DNA of 31,390 nucleotides from CAZEJK01 sp964512045 (GCA_964512045.1 CAZEJK010000038.1:1-31390); one strand, 5' to 3'; shown: positions 1 to 7,616, numbered from the stretch's first letter. Numbers and translations: made by a program. Notes: generated from the letters alone by a model not told the origin.

Positions 1-52
1 AACGCCCATTCAGGGCTACTGAGCACGAGACCTCCAGGGATTTCCACTGATT

Positions 53-73
53 GAGAACTGAGAACTGAGAACT
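53..73. repeat. Heptamer micro-repeat, three GAGAACT units
   Basis: Three exact tandem copies of the 7-bp unit GAGAACT (53-59, 60-66, 67-73), flanked by TTGAG (51-55) and CTCAA (72-76), which could pair. It lies downstream of the minus-strand PII-like gene. A related 7-bp-period repeat occurs at 11822-11856. Confidence 0.8.
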
Positions 74-89
74 CAACTCAGGAGCTTTG

Positions 90-123
90 CTTCGAATTTT
101 CGAAGATACGGCTCCGTGAGCCG
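90..123 (-). terminator. Two adjacent hairpins after the PII-like gene
   Basis: Immediately after the stop codon at 124, the minus strand can form a 6-bp hairpin (arms 118-123 and 109-114, 3-nt loop). A second 7-bp hairpin follows (arms 99-105 and 90-96, 2-nt loop). The T content after them is poor, so this is a plausible but not classical intrinsic terminator. Confidence 0.4.
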
Positions 124-453
124 CTAGAACCGGTGGACGTGGCCGATCGGGACCAGGAACGCCACGCTCTGACGGCTGCGATCACCGTCGGGAGCTTCCA
201 TCGTGCTGATCGCCTCGAGGATTCTCGTGGCGAGAGGATCGGACTCGATGACCGCGAGAACGGTTCGATGGAACTCGATGCCACCCGGCACGAGCGTACG
301 CAGACCGGCGAAGATCGGGAGATCGCGCTCCAGGACCTCGAGCCCGCTGCGACTATCGATGACCACCGAGTCCGGCAGCTCCATTTCCACCAGGATCGAG
401 AGCACGTCATCGAGGATCTCCTCATCGCGAAGGATCACGACGAGCAGCTGCAC
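124..453 (-). CDS. PII-like small regulatory protein
   Basis: This 109-residue protein starts with GTG at 453, directly after the TGA stop of the PTS-IIA gene, so the two are translationally coupled. The N-terminus (MQLLVVILRDEEILDDVLS) has the beta-strand then helix pattern of PII/ACT-type ferredoxin-like folds. No signal peptide or membrane segment is visible. Small PII-like proteins are known to accompany PTS-IIA(Ntr)-type proteins and membrane transporters as regulators. The canonical T-loop uridylylation tyrosine of GlnB is not recognisable, so a true nitrogen role is doubtful. Any third gene of the operon would lie left of the window. The family assignment rests on fold-like pattern and context only. 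Confidence 0.6.
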   Translation of the reverse strand: MQLLVVILRDEEILDDVLSILVEMELPDSVVIDSRSGLEVLERDLPIFAGLRTLVPGGIEFHRTVLAVIESDPLATRILEAISTMEAPDGDRSRQSVAFLVPIGHVHRF

Positions 454-915
454 TCAGATGCTCTCCTCGATGGCGTGCAGGCTATCGACAAAGCTGCGGC
501 CGTCGGTTGACTGCAGCAGGGTCTCAAACGCTTCAGGCCGTCGCGCCAGCCGCGCCACTCGAGCGAGACCGGCGAGGTGATCGCCGGTCGTCGACTCGCT
601 ACCCAGGAGGCAGAATGAGAGCCGGACAGGCGCACCGTCGAGAGTGGGGTAGGCGAGACCGTCAGGGTGCGTGGATGCTGCCAGCAGGAGGTGTCTCAGA
701 CCTGTCATCTGGGCGTGCGGCACCGCGATGCCGTTGCCGATGCCCGTGGACAAAATCGCCTCGCGATCCAGCAGCCGCCGGACCACCTCGTCTGCGTCGC
801 TGACAAAGCCGTGCCGGACGAACAACTGGGCGTACGCGGCGAACAGCTCGTCGCGCTCGTGGATCGATGGCGCGATCAGAACCAGACGCGGGTCAAGGTG
901 GGAGTGAAGCTGCAC
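454..915 (-). CDS. PTS IIA domain protein (fructose/nitrogen type)
   Basis: A 153-residue single-domain EIIA of the fructose/mannitol/Ntr class. The phosphorylation-site motif GIAVPHA is at about residues 63-68, with His67 as the expected phosphoacceptor. The following beta-rich part (APVRLSFCLLGSES) and the helical end match the family, and the length is typical. It starts with GTG at 915, preceded by GGAAGG with a 5-nt gap. There are no IIB/IIC components or sugar genes nearby, which favours a regulatory IIA(Ntr)-like role over sugar transport. It is first in a two-gene operon with the PII-like protein. Confidence 0.9.
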   Translation of the reverse strand: MQLHSHLDPRLVLIAPSIHERDELFAAYAQLFVRHGFVSDADEVVRRLLDREAILSTGIGNGIAVPHAQMTGLRHLLLAASTHPDGLAYPTLDGAPVRLSFCLLGSESTTGDHLAGLARVARLARRPEAFETLLQSTDGRSFVDSLHAIEESI

Positions 916-956
916 AAGATCCTTCCAGACGGCCGGTGGGCCGGCTCTGGGGGGGC

Positions 957-986
957 ATCATACTACTGTGGCGCGAGGGGAGACAA
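957..986 (-). promoter_or_regulatory. Putative sigma70-type promoter of the PTS-IIA operon
   Basis: On the minus strand, TTGTCT (986-981) and TATGAT (962-957) are separated by 18 nt. The -10 box matches consensus at 5 of 6 positions. The leader between it and the GTG start contains a small GC hairpin around 931-945. Confidence 0.5.
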
Positions 987-1009
987 CGCCGTGGGGTGCT
1001 GCGCCGCTG

Positions 1010-1819
1010 TTAGCGGGGCGATCCGGCGGGGAGATCCAGCTCGGACGTCGATACGACCTCGCCTTCCTCGAACAGGACCGTCAGGCGTGAGCCATCAGGG
1101 TTGGTCCACGCGTACATGTCCATTCGCCGACGCTGGTCGTTCTCGCCGAGCTTGGTGCCCTCCTCTCCGAGCAGATCGACAACCTCGCGATAGGTCATGC
1201 CGTGCTCGATCTGCGCAAACAGCTCCAGGGTGTAGCGGGTGCCAATCGGCGGTGTTGGGCGCTCGGAGGGGAGACGGTCCGGGGTCGGGATGATGGCCCA
1301 GATGGCGAGCAGACCGAGCCCGACGACCACGGCGATCTGAAGGAACGGATCGCGCCAGATCGGCGTGCGCGGTGGACGTTCGGTGCGCAGCTTTCCGGGT
1401 TGCAGTGTCGACGTGGCGGTCTGAGCGCGCTCAGCTGTTGGATCCGGCGCGTTGATGGAGGGCTGAGCGGACAGCGGAGGGTGTGGGCCCGTAGGCTCGA
1501 CCACGCTCGGAGCCTGGACGGGAGCTGGAGGCTCAGCCGGAAGCGGGGGTGGTGTCGAGACCGGTGAATGCGCTGGTTCCGGTGATGGCCGTGCCCCAGC
1601 GGCAGGTCTGGTGGTCTCCCTTTGGGCTGGCGCTATGGACGCGGGCGGCGCCGCGGAGCTGTCGCTGGATGTCGGCTGAGGTACGGAAACGATCTGGCCT
1701 TCGGTCGTGATCCGGAAGCGGTGGCCGCAGCCGGTGCAGCGGAGGCGGCGGCCGAAGTAACGTTCGTGGATCTGCATCCTCTTGCCGCACGAGACGCAGG
1801 TGTAGGGGCGACCTGTCAT
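1010..1819 (-). CDS. Zinc-ribbon membrane protein with BamE/SmpA-like C-terminus
   Basis: This 269-residue protein begins with a zinc ribbon: CVSC at 8-11 and CTGC at 28-31. A long Pro/Ala/Thr-rich low-complexity linker (about 45-140) and one transmembrane helix (about 155-177) follow. The C-terminal domain starts LFAQIEHGMTYREVVDLLGE and resembles the small BamE/SmpA/OmlA fold used in outer-membrane assembly and other lipoproteins. The predicted topology is a cytoplasmic ribbon and an extracytoplasmic C-terminal domain. No Shine-Dalgarno precedes the ATG. Instead a TACAAT -10 box ends 9 nt upstream, so the mRNA may be leaderless. The function is unknown. The domain combination suggests an envelope sensor or adaptor, which is inference. 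Confidence 0.75.
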   Translation of the reverse strand: MTGRPYTCVSCGKRMQIHERYFGRRLRCTGCGHRFRITTEGQIVSVPQPTSSDSSAAPPASIAPAQRETTRPAAGARPSPEPAHSPVSTPPPLPAEPPAPVQAPSVVEPTGPHPPLSAQPSINAPDPTAERAQTATSTLQPGKLRTERPPRTPIWRDPFLQIAVVVGLGLLAIWAIIPTPDRLPSERPTPPIGTRYTLELFAQIEHGMTYREVVDLLGEEGTKLGENDQRRRMDMYAWTNPDGSRLTVLFEEGEVVSTSELDLPAGSPR

Positions 1820-1828
1820 TGCGGAGAA

Positions 1829-1858
1829 ATTGTACCCCAGGGTGATCCGCGTTGGCAG
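1829..1858 (-). promoter_or_regulatory. Putative promoter giving a leaderless transcript
   Basis: The -10 box TACAAT (1834-1829) ends 9 nt before the ATG at 1819. A weak -35 (CTGCCA) sits 18 nt further upstream. Transcription would begin about 2 nt before the start codon, which fits the missing Shine-Dalgarno. Confidence 0.45.
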
Positions 1859-1863
1859 GAGAG

Positions 1864-1889
1864 AAAACGCCCGGCCACAGGGCCGGGCG
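1864..1889 (-). terminator. Intrinsic terminator of tRNA-Glu
   Basis: A perfect 9-bp GC hairpin (arms 1881-1889 and 1868-1876, 4-nt loop) is followed on the minus strand by TTTT (1867-1864), starting 15 nt past the CCA end of the tRNA. Confidence 0.85.
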
Positions 1890-1904
1890 GAGAGCTTCGG
1901 TCTT

Positions 1905-1980
1905 TGGCAGCGCGTACGGGATTCGAACCCGTGCTACCGGCGTGAGAGGCCGGCGTCCTAGACCCCTAGACGAACGCGCC
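1905..1980 (-). tRNA. tRNA-Glu (anticodon CUC)
   Basis: A 76-nt cloverleaf reads on the minus strand. The 7-bp acceptor includes a G1-U72 wobble, the D-arm region is GUCUAGGGG..., the anticodon stem is CCGGC/GCCGG around loop CUCUCAC (anticodon CUC, decoding GAG), and the T-arm has GGUUCGAAUCC. Discriminator G73 and the CCA end are genomically encoded. It has its own promoter and terminator. Confidence 0.95.
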
Positions 1981-1992
1981 GCAGGGAGTGGA

Positions 1993-2021
1993 AGAGTACC
2001 ACGAGCCTCACCCCGACGCAA
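1993..2021 (-). promoter_or_regulatory. Putative promoter of tRNA-Glu
   Basis: TTGCGT (2021-2016) and TACTCT (1998-1993) are separated by 17 nt on the minus strand. The -10 box ends 12 nt before the mature tRNA 5' end, which fits a short 5' precursor. Confidence 0.5.
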
Positions 2022-2030
2022 CCCCCTGAC

Positions 2031-2084
2031 GCGGTCGCGGACCGCAACCAAAGGGATGCTCCGATGACGCCGGTCCGCGACCGC
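2031..2084. repeat. 14-bp perfect inverted repeat (possible terminator stem)
   Basis: Arm 2031-2044 (GCGGTCGCGGACCG) is the exact reverse complement of 2071-2084, with a 26-nt spacer. It begins 9 nt past the stop of the PqqD-like gene and could end the OPT/PqqD transcript, but there is no T-run. One arm plus the spacer also matches a dispersed element at 12055-12086. Confidence 0.75.
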
Positions 2085-2092
2085 TTTGGTCG

Positions 2093-2467
2093 CTACGAGC
2101 TTCCCTCGTCGCCGGGTGGGATCGTGCCCCCGTCTGAGCCCGGAGGCCTGGCCATCCCCTCGCGAACGAGCACGTGGAGGAAACGTCCCACCCGCTCCTC
2201 TGCGGGCTCCGCGGTCTCGCCGTACTCTGCTCGCAGCTCGTCTGCGAGCTCTCCGACGGTCCGTTCACCATCCAGGCGCCGCCAGCAGAACGAGCCCAGC
2301 TCATCCAACCGCCAGCGACGGGGCTCGAACACTGCGGCAAACCAGCGGCGAGGGGACAGCCACGATTGTCCAACCCGCGGGCGGACGATCACGACGCGGT
2401 CGTCCTGCTCGTACCACTCGGCGCTCCATACCGGTGTCGCGAGCTCCGAGCGCTCGGTGCCCGTCAC
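2093..2467 (-). CDS. Stand-alone PqqD-family protein
   Basis: A 124-residue protein with the compact winged-helix pattern of PqqD, the prototype RiPP recognition element. The core is W-R-L-D-E-L-G-S-F-C-W-R-R-L-D-G-E-R-T-V, then G-E-L-A-D-E-L and a final helix G-R-F-L-H-V-L-V-R-E-G. The start is GTG at 2467, chosen because GGAGG sits 6 nt upstream and overlaps the stop of the OPT transporter gene. PqqD-fold proteins present precursor peptides to modifying enzymes. Here no radical-SAM enzyme or precursor gene is visible nearby, so the role is open. Coupling to the transporter suggests a shared peptide-related function, which is inference. Confidence 0.8.
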   Translation of the reverse strand: MTGTERSELATPVWSAEWYEQDDRVVIVRPRVGQSWLSPRRWFAAVFEPRRWRLDELGSFCWRRLDGERTVGELADELRAEYGETAEPAEERVGRFLHVLVREGMARPPGSDGGTIPPGDEGSS

Positions 2468-2477
2468 GGGTGTCCTC

Positions 2478-4460
2478 CTACTCCGGAGGGACGGCCGGGA
2501 GGGCACTGCTTCGGCTGCGTCGCAACGGGAGCCACACCAGCAGCCCGAGCAGCAGAGGGTAGACCAGCAGGCCGATCCAGAAGCTCTCTGCGATGTGCGG
2601 CAGCAGGTGCTGGCCCTCGGCGAATCCGAGAACGCTCTGCTCGTAGAGCACGACGAACGCCAATGCGACGGCCATCAACGATTGGCCTGCAATGAGCCCG
2701 GAGGCGACCAGCACTCCCGAGTTCTCGCCGCGGATCCGCTCCTCTTCGGAGGCCTGTCGGCGCTTCATGATGCCGTCGAGGACCGAACGGATCAGGCCGC
2801 CCACGAAGACGGCAGAGGTCGTGGAGAATGGCAGGTACATGCCCACGGCAATCAGCATCGGGGCAGGAGCCTGGATCAGGATCAGGGCGACGCCAAACAG
2901 CATGCCGACGATGACCAGCGGCCAGGCCATCTCACCGCCGACGATTCCCTTGGCCATGAGCGCCATCAGGCCAGCCTGTGGCGCCGGGAGATCCGCCGAT
3001 CCGATGGTGTAGGCGTTGTTGAGGACCATCAGCAGGAGCGGCAGCACCAGGGCTGCAGCGACGACGCCGATCAGCTCACCGACCTGCATCCGCCAGGGCG
3101 TACCGCCGAGGATGTGGCCCACCTTGAAGTCCTGCATCATGTCGCCAGCAACACCTGCGGCACAGCAGACGACCCCCGCCACGCCGAGCACCGCGGCGAC
3201 GCCGCGACCCCCGGTGACACCCATAGCGACCATGAGCACTGCCGCGATCACCAGAGCGCTCAAGGTGAGCCCGGAGATCGGGTTGTTGGAGTTGCCCACG
3301 AGACCGACGAGGTAGCCGGCAACGGCGGCGAACAGGATGCCGAGGATCAGCATCACCACGGTCAGCACCAGTGCCCCCGGGGTGGACTCGGAGAAGTACC
3401 TATACAGAAGAAACATCGGTATCGCCATGACGCCGATGGCAACGAACACCCACTTGAGATCGAGGTCTTTCTCGGTACGTTCGATGGCGCTTCCGGCGGC
3501 GGCGGCGCCCAGGCCACCGAGCGCCTTGCTGATGCCGTTGACCAGCGGCCCGCGCAGGTTATAGAGCGTGTAGAACGCCGAGACGATCATGGTGCCCACC
3601 GCGAGCGGACGGATCTGCTTGAACCAGACCTCGTTGGCGAGCTCGAGAAACCCCTGGCTCGAGCCGATGTCGGCCAGCGCCGGGTTCAGGAACAGTGCCA
3701 ACGGCACGAGCAGCAGCCATCCAGTCACTGCGCCGCAGAAGAGGATGGCGGAGATCCGGAGGCCGACGATGAACCCGACGCCCATCACCATCGGCGAGGC
3801 TTCGGGAGTCGACAGCAGCAGCCCGCCGGAGTAGCCCACCTTCTCGCCGAGGAGCTCGATGGACGACCGGCCGAAGTGCACGAACCTGTGAGCGGCGTCC
3901 TCGATCACCTGGATGCCTGCCTTGTTCTTGATGAGCTCCCAGGCCGCCGCGATGCCCATGGCGCCGAACACCAGTCCGGCGCCGGTCTGTCCTTTCTGAC
4001 CGGCCTTGACGATCTCCGAGGCGGCGACGCTCTCCGGGAACGGCAGGTCCGCCTCGACCACCAGAGTGCGTCTGAGGACAATCACGAACAGGACGCCCAG
4101 GACGCCGCCGATTCCCATAATCAGCATGGCGTCCAAGAGGTTGAACTCGGACCAGGCGCCAGAGATGACGAACGCAGGAATCGTGAAGATGGCACCGGCG
4201 ACGAGCGACTCCCCGACCGAAGCTGTGGTCCGGGCGATGTTCTCCTCGAGGATGTTGCCGCGGAAGATGCGGAGCAGCGCCATCGCGACCACGGCTGCCG
4301 GGAACGTGGCCGCCACGGTCAAACCGACCTTCATTCCGAGGTAGGCGTTGGCGCCGCCCAGGACGATCGCCATGATTGCTCCGAGAAACACCGCCTTGAA
4401 GGTGAGCTCCGGCATGATGGTGGTGTGGGGAACGTACGGCCCGGGTCGGTCGGCTTCCAT
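2478..4460 (-). CDS. OPT-family oligopeptide transporter
   Basis: A 660-residue polytopic membrane protein with about 14-16 hydrophobic segments. Near the N-terminus it has the OPT signature (ELTFKAVFLGAIMAIVLGGA, then NAYLGMKVGLT), and further on LPFPESVAASEIVKAGQ and GNSNNPISGLT, typical of prokaryotic OPT carriers. These import oligopeptides, or in the YSL branch metal-chelate complexes, driven by protons. The start is the ATG at 4460, preceded by AAGGAGGT. A TACAAT -10 box lies just upstream. The downstream PqqD-like gene is translationally coupled. The substrate cannot be told from the sequence. Confidence 0.93.
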   Translation of the reverse strand: MEADRPGPYVPHTTIMPELTFKAVFLGAIMAIVLGGANAYLGMKVGLTVAATFPAAVVAMALLRIFRGNILEENIARTTASVGESLVAGAIFTIPAFVISGAWSEFNLLDAMLIMGIGGVLGVLFVIVLRRTLVVEADLPFPESVAASEIVKAGQKGQTGAGLVFGAMGIAAAWELIKNKAGIQVIEDAAHRFVHFGRSSIELLGEKVGYSGGLLLSTPEASPMVMGVGFIVGLRISAILFCGAVTGWLLLVPLALFLNPALADIGSSQGFLELANEVWFKQIRPLAVGTMIVSAFYTLYNLRGPLVNGISKALGGLGAAAAGSAIERTEKDLDLKWVFVAIGVMAIPMFLLYRYFSESTPGALVLTVVMLILGILFAAVAGYLVGLVGNSNNPISGLTLSALVIAAVLMVAMGVTGGRGVAAVLGVAGVVCCAAGVAGDMMQDFKVGHILGGTPWRMQVGELIGVVAAALVLPLLLMVLNNAYTIGSADLPAPQAGLMALMAKGIVGGEMAWPLVIVGMLFGVALILIQAPAPMLIAVGMYLPFSTTSAVFVGGLIRSVLDGIMKRRQASEEERIRGENSGVLVASGLIAGQSLMAVALAFVVLYEQSVLGFAEGQHLLPHIAESFWIGLLVYPLLLGLLVWLPLRRSRSSALPAVPPE

Positions 4461-4484
4461 GAGACCTCCTTCGTATGCGCATCG

Positions 4485-4490
4485 ATTGTA
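4485..4490 (-). promoter_or_regulatory. Putative -10 box of the OPT/PqqD operon
   Basis: TACAAT on the minus strand, 24 nt upstream of the OPT start codon and just before its strong ribosome-binding site. No convincing -35 box is visible, so readthrough from the upstream hydrolase gene is also possible. Confidence 0.4.
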
Positions 4491-4567
4491 GCGACGCAAG
4501 GTGACGCGCGCACGCTTCGCGGCGCCGCCTGCAGCTGTGCAGCCGTCACCCCGGCGCCGTCAGAGCT

Positions 4568-5593
4568 TCACTGTGTCTGCGCTCCACGGCCGCGTTGGAC
4601 GCCCAACGGGGACGACCGCTGCTCGTTCCTGGCGAGGAAGAACCCGTCAACGCCGGTCGGCTGGTACAACGGCAGCAGTAACCAGCCGTCGTTGCCGGCA
4701 ACCACCGGTCCGCGCCGGTCGTGGGCGAGGAGCTGGCCACGCTCGACCGCGTCGAAGCTTCTGAATCCGGGAGCCATCTCGAACCTGTCCTCCGGATGGA
4801 TGGCGTGCCGGTGGACCACTTCGAGTGACTGCGGCAGTCCGCGGCCTGCTGCGGCGAGGCGGCGGTGGTGCCGATCAAGCTCTGGGACCGCCTCCGGCGG
4901 CATCGATCCCACCGCCACCAGGGTCAGCCAGATGGCGGCCTCGAGCAACGCGGGGGCATCGGGGTCCTGATGCTGGCCTGCCTCCAGGCTCACGGCGGTG
5001 GCGCCGAGGGTAGCGGTAAACGGCGCCACCAGCCCCTTCAGGTACCGTTCGAAGCCAACAACGACGGGAACCGGCAGCACCGACGCGAGAGCACGGCTCG
5101 GCCCGCCCGGGTGCGCAATCGAGAACGGCGGGCTGTGAGCTGAGGTGGTGTGAAGATCCAGGACGTACACCGGGCCTTTCGCTCCGATGATCGTCTCCTC
5201 CAGAGCAGCGAGCAGCTCGAGCTGCTCGCCGTCCTCCACATCGAGTCGGTGAGTGTGCGCGGACACCGAGGCGATCCGTTCGGAGGTCCATGCCCGGTTC
5301 AGGTCGTGGTGGAGGTACCGTTCGCCGGCAGCCAGCGCGGTGACGTTGCCGGCAAGAGAGACGAGCCGTCCGGCGAACTCGGGACGGTTCGCGCGGAGAG
5401 CGGCATGCACGCTGCGAGCCGCGACGACGCCTGCGGGCTCGTTGCCGTGGATGCCCCCGATCGTGACCAGCGTTGGCCCCGGAACCCCGTTCCAGCGGGC
5501 GATGACCCGCTGCAGCGGCTGCGGCTCGAGGGTCTGCCGGGCCGGCGTCCGTGACGAGGGGTCGTGCGGTGGAACGTGCCCGTGTGCTCTCAC
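4568..5593 (-). CDS. AstE/aspartoacylase-family zinc hydrolase
   Basis: A 341-residue protein of the succinylglutamate desuccinylase/aspartoacylase family (M14-like zinc fold). Visible zinc ligands are His49 and Glu52 in GGIHGNEPAG and His148 in LDLHTTS. The substrate-binding DLNR is at 97-100, and the likely catalytic Glu204 is in SLEAGQ. The family removes acyl groups from N-acyl amino acids or cleaves gamma-glutamyl-like amides. The GTG start at 5593 overlaps the TGA of the upstream ligase-CBS gene by 4 nt (GTGA), which shows tight coupling. An earlier in-frame start would extend into that gene without support. The last ~100 residues form the usual beta-rich lid. The substrate is unknown and is probably a product related to the partner ligase. 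Confidence 0.88.
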   Translation of the reverse strand: MRAHGHVPPHDPSSRTPARQTLEPQPLQRVIARWNGVPGPTLVTIGGIHGNEPAGVVAARSVHAALRANRPEFAGRLVSLAGNVTALAAGERYLHHDLNRAWTSERIASVSAHTHRLDVEDGEQLELLAALEETIIGAKGPVYVLDLHTTSAHSPPFSIAHPGGPSRALASVLPVPVVVGFERYLKGLVAPFTATLGATAVSLEAGQHQDPDAPALLEAAIWLTLVAVGSMPPEAVPELDRHHRRLAAAGRGLPQSLEVVHRHAIHPEDRFEMAPGFRSFDAVERGQLLAHDRRGPVVAGNDGWLLLPLYQPTGVDGFFLARNEQRSSPLGVQRGRGAQTQ

Positions 5594-7500
5594 GTTGTGA
5601 GCTTCTCTTCGAGCAGCTCGGCGGCGATCTCCATGAACATGCGGTCGGTGATCAAACCGACGAGGTGCCCTCCTGAGACCACCGGCAAGCACGATACTCG
5701 CTCTGTCCGCATGATCGAAACTGCCTCGAGAGTATGGGTTTGTGGCGAGACTGTGCGCGGATCTCGCTGCATGATGTCGCTGACCGGGGTGGGCGAGCTG
5801 GCGGTGAGGAGGTTCTGGCCGAGGGCTCTGAGGAGGATACGGTCAGAGATCAGACCGACGAGACGGTGCTTTGAGTCCTCGACGAGCACGTGGCGGAGGT
5901 CGTTCCAGTCCATCAGGTGCGCAACCAGCTCCAGCGGCTCGTCTTCCTGGACGGTGACCATATCAGTGCGCATGCACTGGTCCACCCGGACGTAGCTGCG
6001 ACTCCAGCCGCCGGCTTCCGTCAGCTGAGCGAGCTCCCAGGTGTGGACCGGTGAGCCGTCCCGCTGTCGTTGGGCAGCGGCGGCTGTCACGGCGGTGAGT
6101 CGCTCGGTCGAGGTGCCGCGTTGGCCCATGGCGGTCAGGGAGCGGAGCATCCACTGCGAGCCGGTGGCCGAGCGGTCGACGCGTTCGGCGATCACGTCCA
6201 GATACGTGTCGATATCGTGCTGCTCGATGCCTGCAACAGCCAACCCGTTCCGTGCCAGCGGCAGGAGCGTGTCGAGGATCAGTGATCGTGCCGGCATCGA
6301 GGGGACGTCAACCCAGGCCAGCTGCGCCTTGAGCCCCATTTGAGCCGCTGCAAAGAACCCGGCCTTCACCTCATCGAACTCGAGGTGTGCAGAGATATCG
6401 TCGTACGCTTCGAGTGTTCCGCTGACGAGCCCGAACCAAAACGCGGCGTTGGCCACCTCATCCCGAGGAGTCGGGCCGGATGGGAGGATCCGGTTCTCGA
6501 TCCGCAGGCGACCGATCCCGTCGGTGACGCCGTAGCAGATCCGGTTCCACCGGTACACGGTCGAGTTGTGGAGCATCAGGGCGCGCAGCTGTGGCGCGTG
6601 TCCGTTCGCGATGTCGGCGAATGGATCATCCTCGATCTGTGCCGACAGGATCGATCGGAAACGCGCAATGTCCTCCCGGAACAGCTCGAGGACCGACTCC
6701 CGGACCCAGTCGCGGCCGAACCGTACCCGCGAGCGGTTGTCGCGAACGTACGGGCTCGCCTGTCGGGTGTCGATCGACTGCTGGAACAGGGCGATCCTGG
6801 TCTCGGCCCAAAGCCGCTTGCCGAACAGCAGTGGCGAGAAGGAGGCCGCAGCCAGCACGGCTGGCGCGGCGGCCTGCGCGGCGTTGTACAGGCGGACGAA
6901 CTCGTCGGGTCCGACCTGGAAGTGGACCTGGAAGCTCGTGTTGCACGACTCGGTCATCACCGAGTCGTGGTGGAGCTTGAGCTCGTCGATCCCCTTGATG
7001 TACAGCTCCCACGTTCCACCGCGCAGCGCTGTCAGTGCTTCGTTGAGGGCGGCATAGCGCGGAGCGGGAGTCATGTTCTCGAGGGTGAGGTCGGTCTTGG
7101 CGAGGGTGGGTAGGATCCCGCTCAGGACGACGTCCGCACCAACGGTAGCCGCGGCCGATCGGACAGCGTCGAGCCGTTCGGTGATCTGACGTTCCATATC
7201 GGACAGGCAGCGTCCTCCGAACAGGAGCGGGTCGAGGTTGAACTCCAGGTTGTAGCGGGCGAGCTCGGTGGTGAAGTGGGGGTCGTTGACCGACCGTAGT
7301 ACCTCCTCGGCGATCGGCGCCGGGCGCCAGCTGGAGTCCACCAGAAAGAGCTCTTGCTCGGCGCCGATGCGACGGACTCCGGTCTCGATGAGCCCACGAT
7401 CCAGGGCCCGCTCAAGTGCGCGAACATCGTCGAGAACGTGGCGGAGAAAGATCCGCCGTCGTTCCGCGTCCGTGTCTCGGTTGACGTTGTGGTCCCCCAT
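5590..7500 (-). CDS. Glutamate-cysteine-ligase-like protein fused to CBS domains
   Basis: A 636-residue two-part protein. Residues about 20-470 are a glutamate-cysteine ligase (GCS2/YbdK-like) catalytic region. It has the start motif GAEQELFLVD, LEFNLDPLLFGG, the substrate segment ESCNTSFQVHFQV, and IENRILPSGPTPRDE. Residues about 505-636 are two CBS motifs (MRTDMVTVQEDEPLELVAHLM and MQRDPRTVSPQTHTLEAVS, each followed by LVGLI-[ST]-DR), which commonly bind adenine nucleotides. The ATG at 7500 is preceded by AGGAGA. It is first in an operon with the AstE-like hydrolase. An ATP-dependent gamma-glutamyl or carboxylate-amine ligation controlled by nucleotide level is the likely activity. The acceptor is unknown. 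Confidence 0.88.
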   Translation of the reverse strand: MGDHNVNRDTDAERRRIFLRHVLDDVRALERALDRGLIETGVRRIGAEQELFLVDSSWRPAPIAEEVLRSVNDPHFTTELARYNLEFNLDPLLFGGRCLSDMERQITERLDAVRSAAATVGADVVLSGILPTLAKTDLTLENMTPAPRYAALNEALTALRGGTWELYIKGIDELKLHHDSVMTESCNTSFQVHFQVGPDEFVRLYNAAQAAAPAVLAAASFSPLLFGKRLWAETRIALFQQSIDTRQASPYVRDNRSRVRFGRDWVRESVLELFREDIARFRSILSAQIEDDPFADIANGHAPQLRALMLHNSTVYRWNRICYGVTDGIGRLRIENRILPSGPTPRDEVANAAFWFGLVSGTLEAYDDISAHLEFDEVKAGFFAAAQMGLKAQLAWVDVPSMPARSLILDTLLPLARNGLAVAGIEQHDIDTYLDVIAERVDRSATGSQWMLRSLTAMGQRGTSTERLTAVTAAAAQRQRDGSPVHTWELAQLTEAGGWSRSYVRVDQCMRTDMVTVQEDEPLELVAHLMDWNDLRHVLVEDSKHRLVGLISDRILLRALGQNLLTASSPTPVSDIMQRDPRTVSPQTHTLEAVSIMRTERVSCLPVVSGGHLVGLITDRMFMEIAAELLEEKLTT

Positions 7501-7571
7501 CGCGATCTCCTCGCGCCGCTGGAGCGCGCCCCAGGCTCGGGAGAGTGTACCAGCGCGCTGGAGTGCTGTAG

Positions 7572-7616
7572 AGATTTGAGTGAACTCTGCTAAATCTATC
7601 TCCACTATGCATGCAT
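7572..7616. promoter_or_regulatory. Palindromic AT-rich elements between divergent genes
   Basis: AGATTT (7572-7577) and AAATCT (7592-7597) form spaced inverted arms, with GAGT-GA-ACTC (7578-7587) between them. The self-complementary ATGCATGCAT (7607-7616) abuts the clpB -35 box. These are candidate operator sites. No CIRCE or perfect HAIR element is present. Confidence 0.4.

Noticed and set aside
2064..4970. A 968-codon open frame on the plus strand.
   Set aside because: It lies antisense to the OPT transporter and its neighbours. The translation is His/Asp/Gln/Arg-rich low-complexity, as expected from the complement of hydrophobic GC-rich codons, and it has no ribosome site.
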